Part shown: positions 50,929 through 59,152 of the stretch, piece by piece
Layout: the number at the start of each line of letters is the position of its first letter
How positions within the stretch are numbered: the first letter of the stretch is position 1
Source: Candidatus Tectimicrobiota bacterium
GTDB lineage: Bacteria > Tectomicrobia > Entotheonellia > Entotheonellales > Entotheonellaceae
Direction: 5' to 3'
DNA: 64,000 nucleotides
Assembly: GCA_026005175.1 (NCBI GenBank)
Contig: BPKO01000009.1
Location: 1-64,000, forward strand
Translations under genes and position numbers: made by a program
Notes under the pieces: model-generated
The model's input: only the letters and a program-made list of their open reading frames with translations
What the model was told of the DNA's origin: nothing
Databases searched by the model: none

Positions 50929-51270
50929 ATGCCGTCGAGAAGCCCGGGCGTGTCGCGCAAGACCAGGCAGCAGCTTCTGCAAGAGCTCGGCGTCCTGCAA
51001 GAACGCTTGCAGCAGCTCGAAGCGGCGGTTCCGTTTCGCCGGATGCCGTCTCAGGGCACGGCAGGCGAGGAAGCGCAACCTTTGGTGCAGAGTGTCGTGC
51101 GCCACCTGAGCAACGTGGTGACGGTGATGCTTGGGTATACGGAGCTGGCGCTGCGCAATCTTTCACCAGAGGCCAAAGACCGGCGCTATCTCGAAGAGGT
51201 GCTTGCTGCTGGCAAGCGCATGCGCGACTTGCTCCACAAAGCCTTCCCTCCGTCTCGCGGGTCTCACTAG
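50929..51270 (+). CDS. Stand-alone HisKA (DHp)-like protein
   Basis: A 113-residue protein starting at ATG 50929 behind AGGAGAG. Residues about 10-35 form a coiled coil (QQLLQELGVLQERLQQLEAA). Residues 55-105 resemble the dimerisation and phosphotransfer helices of a histidine kinase: VRHLSNVVTVMLGYTELALR aligns with the usual AHDFNNLLTVILGYAEL block, with the histidine kept. The second helix is RRYLEEVLAAGKRMRDLL. There is no ATPase domain. It could be a phosphotransfer protein for an orphan receiver, or a regulator that binds kinases. Alternatively the kinase domain has been lost. Confidence 0.65.
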   Translation: MPSRSPGVSRKTRQQLLQELGVLQERLQQLEAAVPFRRMPSQGTAGEEAQPLVQSVVRHLSNVVTVMLGYTELALRNLSPEAKDRRYLEEVLAAGKRMRDLLHKAFPPSRGSH

Positions 51271-51277
51271 CGGCTTT

Positions 51278-51298
51278 CGCTCCTGCGGCGCAGGAGCG
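51278..51298. terminator. Hairpin after the HisKA-like gene
   Basis: CGCTCCTGC (51278-51286) and GCAGGAGCG (51290-51298) form a nine-pair stem with a three-base loop in the 76-base gap between convergent genes. No U-tract follows on either strand. Confidence 0.45.
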
Positions 51299-51346
51299 CG
51301 GCCGTGCCGCTTGCCTTCCTGGGGGCAGTCGTCTCCCGTTTCTGGC

Positions 51347-51694
51347 TCAGGCCTCAGAGGGTTGTCCGGCTGCCGGGGGCCTCGTCTGGCTGCGGTATTC
51401 TTCCTCACTCAAGAAAGTGCCGCCGTGGATGTGCCGCTCGATCACCTGCAGGCGGTGGTCGAACGCCAGTGCCACGGTGATGCGCTGGAAGCAGCGGTTG
51501 CCGACGATGTCTTTGTGCAGGGTATAGGCCGGGCCTTCCTCGCCGGGGTCGCGCAGCTCGCTCACCAGCTCGTAGCGCCGGTCGACGCGCACGGCAATGG
51601 CCTCGCCGCAGCGCCCGCAGCGCACGTAAAGCCAGAATACCGTGGCGCTCTCCCGCGGCGGCTGCCGGCGCAGCAACCGTTGCAGCCAGCGCAC
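51347..51694 (-). CDS. Small zinc-ribbon protein, last gene of the all operon
   Basis: A 115-residue protein starting at GTG 51694, two bases after the stop of the AllG-like gene and behind AGGAGGGG. It has a CxxC pair in FWLYVRCGRCGEAIAVRVDRR and a second possible pair through IVGNRCFQRITVALAF. The region GPAYTLHKDIVGNRCFQ is similar to short conserved proteins I associate with Chloroflexi and other environmental bacteria. The C-terminus is HIHGGTFLSEEEY plus a Pro-rich tail. Its place in the operon suggests some link with oxamate transcarbamoylase, but no function is known. Confidence 0.6.
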   Translation of the reverse strand: MRWLQRLLRRQPPRESATVFWLYVRCGRCGEAIAVRVDRRYELVSELRDPGEEGPAYTLHKDIVGNRCFQRITVALAFDHRLQVIERHIHGGTFLSEEEYRSQTRPPAAGQPSEA

Positions 51695-51696
51695 CT

Positions 51697-52956
51697 TTAC
51701 CCCTCCTCTTCCCAGATCGCGGCAAAGGCTTCCAGCGCCTGCACGAAGCACGCCAGCGGCGCCTGCACCACGCCGGCGCCGATCTGGCCGATGCCGGCCT
51801 GGCGGTGAGCGATGCCGGTGTTGATCCAGGGCGTGATGCCCGTCTCCACCACCTTGCGCACGTCGATGCCCGTGGGGACCCCCTGCCCATCGAGGGTGGG
51901 CAGCAAGAAGTGGGGGCTGCGGGCGACGGTGATGTCGAGCATCGCTTCGGTCACGCGCCGCGCTTCGGCAAAGCTGCCAAGGCCCACAAAGCGGGCCACC
52001 GCCGGCGAGGCGGCCATGGCAAAGGCACCCAGCCCCAGGGTCTCGACGATGGCCGAATCGCCCAGGTCCGGGTTGGCGTCGGCGGCGCTGTAGCCCGGAA
52101 AGTACAGCCCCTGGGGCATCGGAGCGGGGGCGGTGAACCAGCGCTCGCCCAGGGCGCTGAGGCGAATGCCAAACTCGGTGCCGTTGCGCGCCATGGCCGT
52201 GACCAGGGTGCAGCCGGGAATGCCCGCCGCAGGGTCCAGGGTGGCTTTGGCAGCAGCCATGGCCAGGTTGAGAAAAAACTGCTCGTTGCCGCTGAGGAAG
52301 TCGACCACTGCCGCCAGCGGCTCTGGCGCCGGGGTGACGCGCACCAGGTGCGGCAGCAAGGCGCGCAGCACCAGGGCCGAGGCGGCCACGTTACGCTGGT
52401 GCAGCTCGTCTCCCATGAGCAAGGCCTGCGCCATGAGGACGCGCAGGTCCAGGCCGCCAGCGCGCTGCAAGGCGGCGTCCAGGGCCGGCGCCGCCACGTC
52501 CTGAAGCCAGCGCAGGCGGGCCAGCACGCTGGCGTCGTTGGCGCCAAAGCGCAGTACCCGTCCCAGCCCCTCGTTGAGGGGCGCGTAGGCGCGGTTGCCG
52601 TACTCGCGGTTTTCCACCACCAGTAGCGGCATGCGAGGCGTGACCACCCCGGTCATCGGCCCCACTGCCCCCACGCTGTGGCAGGGGCGCAGGGTGATTT
52701 GCCCGGCCTCCAGCAGCGCCCGGGCGGAAGCGGCATCTGCGGCCCAGCCCTCGTACTGCAGCGCGCCTTCGAGGGCGCCGCGCAGCGGCCCGCACGTCGC
52801 TTCCCAGGAAAGGGGCGGGCCGGCGTGCAGCACCGTGCCTTCGGCAAGCTGGGGCAGCAGCTCGCGGGCCGGACGCACGCCAGTCCAGAAAGGGCGGGCG
52901 GCAAACAGGCGCTGCAGCGCCTGGGCGTTGGCCGCCTCAATCGCCGCGTGACTCAC
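51697..52956 (-). CDS. allG: Oxamate carbamoyltransferase subunit AllG (DUF1116)
   Basis: A 419-residue DUF1116 protein, the YlbE/AllG family. In E. coli AllF (FdrA), AllG (YlbE) and AllH (YlbF) together form oxamate carbamoyltransferase, which splits oxalurate into oxamate and carbamoyl phosphate. Family stretches are FWTGVRPARELLPQLAEGTV, CHSVGAVGPMTGVVTPRMPL, VVENREYGNRAYAPLNEGLG, QALLMGDELHQRNVAASAL and CTLVTAMARNGTEFGIRLSA. The ATG overlaps the allF stop by four bases. It is followed two bases later by a zinc-ribbon gene. Carbamate kinase (AllK), which usually ends the operon in E. coli, is not here. Confidence 0.88.
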   Translation of the reverse strand: MSHAAIEAANAQALQRLFAARPFWTGVRPARELLPQLAEGTVLHAGPPLSWEATCGPLRGALEGALQYEGWAADAASARALLEAGQITLRPCHSVGAVGPMTGVVTPRMPLLVVENREYGNRAYAPLNEGLGRVLRFGANDASVLARLRWLQDVAAPALDAALQRAGGLDLRVLMAQALLMGDELHQRNVAASALVLRALLPHLVRVTPAPEPLAAVVDFLSGNEQFFLNLAMAAAKATLDPAAGIPGCTLVTAMARNGTEFGIRLSALGERWFTAPAPMPQGLYFPGYSAADANPDLGDSAIVETLGLGAFAMAASPAVARFVGLGSFAEARRVTEAMLDITVARSPHFLLPTLDGQGVPTGIDVRKVVETGITPWINTGIAHRQAGIGQIGAGVVQAPLACFVQALEAFAAIWEEEG

Positions 52957-54734
52957 TGCAGGCGCTCCAGCACGCGCAGCAGGCGCACGTCGCCCCCTGC
53001 CGGGGGGCGCCAGTCAACGTGCACCACCGGCACCCCAAAGCGGGCCAGCGAGGCCGCAAAGCGCTCGAGGCCAAGGTTGATGACGCGCGGGCCGGCCGCA
53101 AGCAGAGCGGCAAAGCGCGCGGGCGCCGTGGCGACCGGAAGCCCTGCGGGCAGCGGCTCCCCGGCCGCTGGCTCTGGCGCGGGCGTCTGGCCTGCTTCTT
53201 TTGCCCCCACGATGGCTGCCGCCCAGCGCACGGCTTCGACGTGGTTCAGGGTCACCGCCATGCCCTGCGCGCGCAGCACGCGGCACTGCGCCGCCAGGTC
53301 CTGGGGGTCGCCGGGGGTGCCGCACACGGTGGCAATGCCCACCAGGCGGCGACCGGCCGCGCGGGCCTCCGCCTGCGCCTCTTGCCAGGCCTCGGCCAGG
53401 GCTTCCCCGGGCGAGGCGTGCGCGCCCCAGCCCAGGATCACGTCGCACAGCACCACCGCCACTTCCGGTTGCCGGGCCAGCTCGCGCAACAGCTGCTGGC
53501 GCGGTCTCGGGTCGATGATGGGATGGGGCCGGCCGCCGGTATACGTCTCGGCGCCAAGGTCAAGGACGAGGTGCTCGGCTGCAGGGGCGGCCTCGCTGCG
53601 GTCGTCAAGATTCGAGCCCACGCGGCCAAGCCAGCGCCGCAGCAGCCACAGCGCCTCGTAGGCCAAGGTGCCACCGGTGTACAGGCCGCGGATGGCCCGC
53701 TGCGACGGGTGCAGGCAGGCACGGGCCGCTACCAGCTCTGGCGGCAGCGCCAAGGAAACCCGCAGGTCCTCCTTGGTCACCGGCTCCCCACGCGCCAGGG
53801 CCGCTGCCGCCTGCGCCGCGCCGGCAAGCGTGGCCACGCGGTACAGCGTGGCCTGAGGCGGCGCCGGCGCCCCCAGCACCGCCCACACACAGGGTTTGCC
53901 AAGCTGTGCCGCCTCATGGGCCAGCTCGCGGGCTACGGCGGCGTCTGGGGGTTTGGAGATGAGCACCACCACGTGCGTTTGGGGGTCGGCGGCCAGCACC
54001 CGCAAGGCGGCGCGCATGCTGCGGCCGCCAACCTGGGCGTGCAGGTCGCGCCCCCCTACGCCAATGGCCTGTGACACGCCGATGCCTTGCTGGGCCAGCA
54101 AGCAGAGGACGTGCTGCAAGCCGGTGCCCGAGGCCGAAACCAGCCCTACGGGGCCGCGCGGCACCTGATTGGCAAAGCCCAGCGGCAAGCCGTTGAGCAG
54201 CGCCGTACCGCAGTCAGGCCCCATGAGCAGCACGCCCTGCTGGGCAGCCAAGTCTTTGAGCGCCACTTCGGCCGCCAGCGGCACGTGGTCGCTGAAGAGA
54301 AACACGTTAAGCCCGTGGCGCAGGGCCTTGCGGGCTTCGTAGGCAGCATAGGCGCCGGGGACGGAAATGCAGGCCAGGTTGGCGTCAGGAAGATGGCGCA
54401 GAGCCCCTTCCAGAGTGCGTGGGGCCGTTGCTTCGCCGCTGCTCGAGGCTGCCGGCGGCGCGCTGAGCTGCTGCGCGGCCGCTTGTAAGGCCGCCGCCAG
54501 GGCCGTAGCGCTCTCTGCCTGCACGCAGACGAGCAGGTCGTTGGCGCCGGCCTGCTCGCCTTCGGCAGGCAGCAAGGCGGCAGCACGCAGCAGGTCCTTG
54601 TTCTGCGGGGTGCCCATCATCGCCGCGGCGCGCCGCACGCCGGGCAACGCTTCCAGCTGCTGCGAGACCTGCATGAGCACCACCGAGTCGCGGTACAGGC
54701 TGGCAAAGACCTTGCACCCGAGGTATTCGCTCAC
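52953..54734 (-). CDS. allF: Oxamate carbamoyltransferase subunit AllF (FdrA family)
   Basis: A 593-residue FdrA/AllF protein built of two succinyl-CoA-synthetase-like domains. Marks are FASLYRDSVVLMQVSQQLEA, VRRAAAMMGTPQNKDLL, NLACISVPGAYAAYEARKAL, LLMGPDCGTALLNGLPLGFA, VGLVSASGTGLQHVLCLLAQ, IGVGGRDLHAQVGGRSM and HPIIDPRPRQQLLRELA. It has AllG and AllH on either side with four-base overlaps (GTGA and ATGA), the same set as the E. coli oxamate transcarbamoylase. GTG 54734 is the start, behind GGGAGGAAG. Length (593) is close to E. coli FdrA (555). Confidence 0.88.
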   Translation of the reverse strand: MSEYLGCKVFASLYRDSVVLMQVSQQLEALPGVRRAAAMMGTPQNKDLLRAAALLPAEGEQAGANDLLVCVQAESATALAAALQAAAQQLSAPPAASSSGEATAPRTLEGALRHLPDANLACISVPGAYAAYEARKALRHGLNVFLFSDHVPLAAEVALKDLAAQQGVLLMGPDCGTALLNGLPLGFANQVPRGPVGLVSASGTGLQHVLCLLAQQGIGVSQAIGVGGRDLHAQVGGRSMRAALRVLAADPQTHVVVLISKPPDAAVARELAHEAAQLGKPCVWAVLGAPAPPQATLYRVATLAGAAQAAAALARGEPVTKEDLRVSLALPPELVAARACLHPSQRAIRGLYTGGTLAYEALWLLRRWLGRVGSNLDDRSEAAPAAEHLVLDLGAETYTGGRPHPIIDPRPRQQLLRELARQPEVAVVLCDVILGWGAHASPGEALAEAWQEAQAEARAAGRRLVGIATVCGTPGDPQDLAAQCRVLRAQGMAVTLNHVEAVRWAAAIVGAKEAGQTPAPEPAAGEPLPAGLPVATAPARFAALLAAGPRVINLGLERFAASLARFGVPVVHVDWRPPAGGDVRLLRVLERLQ

Positions 54735-55621
54735 GCTGCTGCTTCCTCCCGCAGGCCCACGAGGGTGGCTCCCAGAGCCACGCCGACCAGGGTGTCGACG
54801 CCAGAGCTGTGCCCGATGCCGGCAAGGGTCTGGGCCAGCGGCAGCCACGGCTGGTCCGGTGGCGCCAGCAGGGCGCGCACCAGCCGCCCCAGGGGCTCGG
54901 CGAAGTGGCCGGCAAGGGCGCAGCGCAGGAACTCGGCGCTCAAGGCGGTGGTGCGTGGCGACACGGTCTTAAGCCACGGCGCGGCCAGGGCGGCCTTGCC
55001 GGCCAGCAGGCCGGCCGCCTGCCACATGGCGAGCATGCCCACGAGCAAGTCGTCTCCAGCCGGGGTGAGGCCTTCGCCTAGGCCAACGAGGTCCGTGCAG
55101 GCTTCCAGCCAGCACGCCACCTCCCTTTGCTGCCCCAGCGGCGCCAGCACCGCGTAGACTCGCTGCGCCAGCGGCGCCAGCGCGGGCCGGCCGCCGGCAA
55201 GGGCCAGCAGCACGGGAGCCAGCCCGCGCGCGGGCAGCTGGGCGGCAAGCCAGGCCGTAAGGCGACAGGCCGCCTCCCGGTAAGCGCGCGCCGGGAGGTT
55301 CAGCGGCGCCAAATAGCCATCCCACGCCACCGCCCCGGCATGATGCAGGCACAGGGCAGTCTCAGGCGGACAGGGCGCTTGCCCGACGAGAGCGCCCGCG
55401 GCCAGGCGAGTCGCCAGCGCTGCCACCGGCTCGGCCACGGCAAGGGCGAGCGGGGTTAGCAGCGGGCCCTCGCCCTGGACGGTGAGCAGCCGGCCAGCCG
55501 GGGTCTGCACGTGGATGACTCGCCCGCTGCACGCAAACACCCTGCCCACCTGTGGTCCCTGCCGTTGCACCACCTCGGCGGCGGCCCGGCTCCAGCGCTG
55601 CACCCGCACGGCCAGTGCCAT
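54731..55621 (-). CDS. allH: Oxamate carbamoyltransferase subunit AllH (DUF2877)
   Basis: A 296-residue DUF2877 protein, the YlbF/AllH family and third subunit of the oxamate transcarbamoylase. The family motif is LGEGLTPAGDDLLVGMLAMW near residues 190-210, with a late GHSSGVDTLVGVALGA. The ATG lies five bases after the AllD-like stop and the end overlaps the allF start by four. All four genes are therefore one tightly packed transcript, although here allH precedes allF and allG. Confidence 0.85.
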   Translation of the reverse strand: MALAVRVQRWSRAAAEVVQRQGPQVGRVFACSGRVIHVQTPAGRLLTVQGEGPLLTPLALAVAEPVAALATRLAAGALVGQAPCPPETALCLHHAGAVAWDGYLAPLNLPARAYREAACRLTAWLAAQLPARGLAPVLLALAGGRPALAPLAQRVYAVLAPLGQQREVACWLEACTDLVGLGEGLTPAGDDLLVGMLAMWQAAGLLAGKAALAAPWLKTVSPRTTALSAEFLRCALAGHFAEPLGRLVRALLAPPDQPWLPLAQTLAGIGHSSGVDTLVGVALGATLVGLREEAAA

Positions 55622-55626
55622 ACCCC

Positions 55627-56676
55627 TTACGCCACCTGCACCCCAAACTCTTTTGCGGCTGCCACGATCTGCCGCCAGGTTTCGTCGTCGACGGGGATGC
55701 CTTCGGCAGCGCGGCGCTCGCGGGTGCGCGCTTCCGGCTCTCCCGGAAGCAGGATTTCGCTAAAGCCCTGCATGAGGCGAGCGCTTTTCACGTACGCCGC
55801 CAGCTGCGCCACTTCCTGCTTGAAGGTGGCCACCGGCGTAAAAGCGGCGATGTTGAGCACCAGCATAAAGACGCCGTTGCCGTTGCGCGTCGCCTCGGGG
55901 TGGGCGCAGCCGGCGCGCGACAGGGCGCCGCTGAGCACTTCTACCACCAGCGCCAGGCCAAAGCCTTTGTGGCCGGCGATCAGCCCCCCCAGGGGCAAGA
56001 TGGCGCCGCGGGGCGAGCTGTACAGCGCCATGGGGTCGGTGGTCGGCAGCCCGTTGGCGTCCACCAGCCAGCCCTCGGGCACCGGCTCGCCGCGGTTGCG
56101 CTTCACCCGCACCTTGCCTTCGGCCACCACGCTGGTGGCCACATCAAGCAGGAGGGGCTCGCCCTGCGCGGTAGGAATGCCCACGGCAATGGGGTTGGTG
56201 ACCAGGCGTCCCTCGGCGCCGCCGTACGGGGCCACCAGGTGCCCTTTGCCGTGGCCGTTGACCATCACCATGGCGATCATCTCGCGCGCCGTGGCCAGAG
56301 GTGGGTAGGCGCCCAGGCGGCCGATGTGGTTGCAGTGGTGGATGCCCACGGCGCTAACCGCCTGCGTGGCCGCTTTGGCCACGGCGAGCTCCATGGCGCG
56401 CCGGGCGGCCACTTGGCCGTAGCCCCAGTTGGCATTGAGCACTGCCGTGGCGGGCGTCTCCTGCACCACTTCCAGGGGAGCATTGGGGACACAGGTGCCG
56501 TTTTTGACGCTGGCCAGGTACTGGGGAATGCGAATCACGCCGTGGGAGTCGTGCCCCATGAGGTTGGCGGTCACCAGGTGCTCGCTGACGATACGCGCCT
56601 CTTCCGGAGACGACCCGGCGCCCTCGAAGATACGCGTGGCGATCTCTTGCAGCGCTGCGGCCTGAAACGTCGGCAT
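55627..56676 (-). CDS. allD: Ldh family NAD(P)-dependent dehydrogenase, AllD-like
   Basis: A 349-residue member of the malate/L-lactate/ureidoglycolate dehydrogenase family, a fold unrelated to classical lactate dehydrogenase. The catalytic region is LMGHDSHGVIRIPQYLASV, with His and Arg near residue 45, then VGIHHCNHIGRLGAYPPLA, VAPYGGAEGRLVTNPIAVGI and LPLGGLIAGHKGFGLALVVE. In the context of AllH, AllF and AllG the natural role is AllD: oxidation of ureidoglycolate to oxalurate, the substrate of the transcarbamoylase. Other Ldh members use malate or diketogulonate, so the substrate is inferred from neighbours. ATG 56676 has AAGGG about nine bases upstream. Confidence 0.78.
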   Translation of the reverse strand: MPTFQAAALQEIATRIFEGAGSSPEEARIVSEHLVTANLMGHDSHGVIRIPQYLASVKNGTCVPNAPLEVVQETPATAVLNANWGYGQVAARRAMELAVAKAATQAVSAVGIHHCNHIGRLGAYPPLATAREMIAMVMVNGHGKGHLVAPYGGAEGRLVTNPIAVGIPTAQGEPLLLDVATSVVAEGKVRVKRNRGEPVPEGWLVDANGLPTTDPMALYSSPRGAILPLGGLIAGHKGFGLALVVEVLSGALSRAGCAHPEATRNGNGVFMLVLNIAAFTPVATFKQEVAQLAAYVKSARLMQGFSEILLPGEPEARTRERRAAEGIPVDDETWRQIVAAAKEFGVQVA

Positions 56677-56725
56677 AGACAGGGCCCTTCTTTTCGAGGC
56701 CATCCAGAGGGATTCCGGCGCAGGC

Positions 56726-56754
56726 AGTGTAGCAAGGAGGCGTGGCGGTGGCAA
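56726..56754 (-). promoter_or_regulatory. Promoter for the allD-allHFG operon
   Basis: On the minus strand TTGCCA (56749-56754, five of six matches) and TACACT (56726-56731, four of six) are exactly 17 bases apart and end 50 bases before the allD ATG. On the plus strand a TATACT at 56787-56792 lies only seven bases before the moxR ATG, which would imply a leaderless mRNA if used. Confidence 0.5.
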
Positions 56755-56798
56755 GACACGCTTTGCACCGCCTCCCCTTGCCTCTCTATACTTGAGGC

Positions 56799-57749
56799 AT
56801 GGACGCCAAGAAGATCCCGGTGTCAGAAGCCGAATCCAGTCCTGCTGCAGCCCTCTTTCCTTCGGTGGCCAGCGTCAGCGAGCGCTTCGCCGCGGTGCAC
56901 TACGTCTGCTCGCGCGAGGCGGCCACCGCCGTGTACCTCATGGTGCAGCTGCAACGGCCGCTGCTGGTGGAAGGCCCCCCGGGGGTGGGCAAGACGGAGC
57001 TGGCCAAAGTGCTGGCCCAGACCACCGGCTACGAGCTGCTGCGGCTGCAGTGCTACGAGGGACTCGACGAGAGCAAGGCGCTCTACGAGTGGGAATACAG
57101 CAAGCAGCTGCTCTACGTGCAGATGCTCAAGGACAAGCTGGGCGAGCTGCTGGCGCAGGCCACGTCGCTGGAGGAGGCGGTGCGCCGCTTGCAGCAGCAG
57201 GCCGGCGCCTTTTTCTCTGAGCCCTTTTTGCTGCCACGCCCCCTGCTGCAAGCCATCCGCGCGCCGCAGCCGGTGGTGCTGCTGATTGACGAAATCGACC
57301 GCGCCGACCAGGAGTTTGAGGCGTTCCTGCTCGAGGTGCTCAGCGACTTCCAGGTTACCATCCCGGAGCTGGGCACCCTGCGGGCCAGGCAGCGGCCGCT
57401 GGTGGTGCTGACCAGCAACGCCACCCGCAGCCTTTCGGAGGCTTTGAAGCGCCGCTGCTTTTACCTCTACCTCGACCATCCCACGCCGGCAGTAGAGCTG
57501 GAAATCGTGCGGCGCAAGGTGCCGGGCATCGACGAGCGCCTGGCCGCGCAGCTCGTGCAGTTCGTGCAGCGCGTGCGCCGGCTGGCCCTGCGCAAGACGC
57601 CCAGCATCAGCGAGACCCTCGACTGGGCCCGCGCCCTGGTGGTGCTGGGGGCCGATTCCCTGTCGCGCGAGCTGCTGGCGGCAACGCTCAACCTCCTGCT
57701 CAAGGACAAAGCCGACCTCGACCTGGTGCGGCGGGAGGCGCTGGCGTGA
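56799..57749 (+). CDS. MoxR-family AAA+ ATPase (CoxD-like)
   Basis: A 316-residue AAA+ ATPase of the MoxR group, chaperones that insert metal cofactors or assemble enzyme complexes. Walker A is LLVEGPPGVGKTELAKVLAQ, Walker B is PVVLLIDEIDRADQEFEAFL, sensor 1 is LVVLTSNATRSLSEAL and the arginine region follows in RRCFYLYLDHPT. The four-base overlap with the next gene, a VWA-domain protein, makes the standard MoxR/VWA chaperone pair. In CO dehydrogenase clusters the same pair (CoxD/CoxE) helps mature the CoxSML enzyme. CoxS/CoxM lie 11 kb away here. Confidence 0.88.
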   Translation: MDAKKIPVSEAESSPAAALFPSVASVSERFAAVHYVCSREAATAVYLMVQLQRPLLVEGPPGVGKTELAKVLAQTTGYELLRLQCYEGLDESKALYEWEYSKQLLYVQMLKDKLGELLAQATSLEEAVRRLQQQAGAFFSEPFLLPRPLLQAIRAPQPVVLLIDEIDRADQEFEAFLLEVLSDFQVTIPELGTLRARQRPLVVLTSNATRSLSEALKRRCFYLYLDHPTPAVELEIVRRKVPGIDERLAAQLVQFVQRVRRLALRKTPSISETLDWARALVVLGADSLSRELLAATLNLLLKDKADLDLVRREALA

Positions 57750-58985
57750 CCGAGCGCCTGCTGGCGTTTATCCGCCTGCTGCGGGCACACGGCCTGGCGG
57801 TGTCGGTGGCCGAGAGTCTCGACGCCATGCACGCCGTAGCCCGCGTGGGCTTGGAGGATCGGGAGCAGCTGCGGCTGGCACTGCGCACCACGCTGGTCAA
57901 GGCAGCGCGCGACTTGCCCACCTTTGACGCCCTTTTTGCACAGTTTTTTTCCCTGCCCCGCCCTGCTCGCCGGCGGCGCCGGCGCCCCGAGGCCGGCGGT
58001 GCCGGGGGGCCCTCGCCGAAGTCGCACGCTCCTGGCCAGCCCGCCCCGTCACGCCTGCCGCCCCTGGCCCCGACCGCGTCCTTGCCGGCGCGGATGCCCC
58101 AGGGGTTGCGCGACGGCCAGCCGCATCTCGCGCCACCAGGTGAGGCGCTGGCGCGCTTGCAAGAAGCCTGGGAGCGGCGCCTCGACCCCCGCCCGGCGCC
58201 CTTCTCCGGCCCCCCCGGAGGCCGCAGTCGGGGTCCGCCTGGCCACCCGGCTCGACCGCCCCTTCCCGCCTGACACGCTGGCCGACCTCTACCGCGAGGT
58301 CGAGCGCTTGGCTTCGCGCTTGCTGGCGCGTCACGCCCTGCGCCAGCGCCGCGCCCGCCGCGGCCGCGTCGACCTGCGCCGCACCGTGCTGCAAGGGCTG
58401 CGCAGCGGCCAGGAGGCCTCCTTCACCCTGGCCTACCGCCGCCGCAAGGTGAGCAAGCTGCGGCTGGTGGTGCTGTGCGACGTCTCCGGCTCGGTATGGC
58501 AGGTGGCCACCTTCTTGCTCAAGCTGGTGCACACGCTGCAGCGCGCCTTTTGTGACGTGCGCAGCTTTCTCTTTGTCGATACGGTGGTGGAGGTTACCGA
58601 GCTCTTTCGCCACCTGCGCTTTCCGGAGGACCTTCCCCAGCTGCGCCGCCATCCCCAGCTCAACCTCTTTGGCCTGAGCGACTTTGGCCGCGTCTTTTTC
58701 CAGTTTGCGCGCGACTTTGCCCACCTTGTAAATCGCGAAACCGCCGTCCTCGTGCTTGGCGATGCCCGCACCAATGCCTTTGATCCCCAGGCCTGGGCTC
58801 TCGAAGAAGTCTTTCGCCGCTGCCACCGCCTGATCTGGCTCAATCCCGAGCCGCGGGCGCAGTGGAACCGCGGTGACTCGGTGATTGCCGCCTATGCTCC
58901 TTACTGCCACGCCGTGCTCGAGTGCTGGACCCTCGAGCACTTGCAGCAAGCGGCCGAGGCGCTGCTGCGCCTGCGCCCTTCGTAG
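57746..58985 (+). CDS. VWA-domain protein, CoxE-like (one frame break)
   Basis: Removing one base from the C7 run at 58210-58216 gives a 412-residue CoxE-like protein. The N-terminal helical part is RLLRAHGLAVSVAESLDAM. A Pro/Arg-rich linker follows (about 75-165). The VWA domain starts LRLVVLCDVSGSVWQVATF, with the MIDAS DxSxS motif, and has LFVDTVVEVTELF and ETAVLVLGDARTN as later metal-site strands. It partners with the MoxR ATPase upstream, overlapping it by four bases, and would act in cofactor insertion or complex assembly. Confidence 0.85.
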
Positions 58986-59152
58986 CTGCCCTGGAGCCGC
59001 AGGGGCGGCTGTGCTACCCTTTGCAGGACGCCAAGCGGAAGCGCTCGCTCTGCGGGCTGGCGTTGTCTCTCGACCGCGCGCCGGCCGGCACCTGCCGCGT
59101 GGGTCCCGGTGGGGCAGGGCCGCACCGGAAGGTCTCTAGCAAGGAGAAGCAC

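Noticed and set aside
55552-57285. Long plus-strand frame across allD and into moxR
   Set aside because: Antisense to allD and out of frame with moxR; no recognisable domain, while both other genes have strong motifs.
752-58985. Programmed ribosomal frameshifting as the explanation of the broken genes
   Set aside because: There is no slippery heptamer or shared downstream structure, the breaks are in unrelated genes, and a base excess in G/C runs explains them better.
58995-59010. Small AGCCGC/GCGGCT hairpin after the VWA gene as a terminator
   Set aside because: Only six pairs and no U-tract; such stems are frequent in GC-rich sequence, so I did not list it as a feature.
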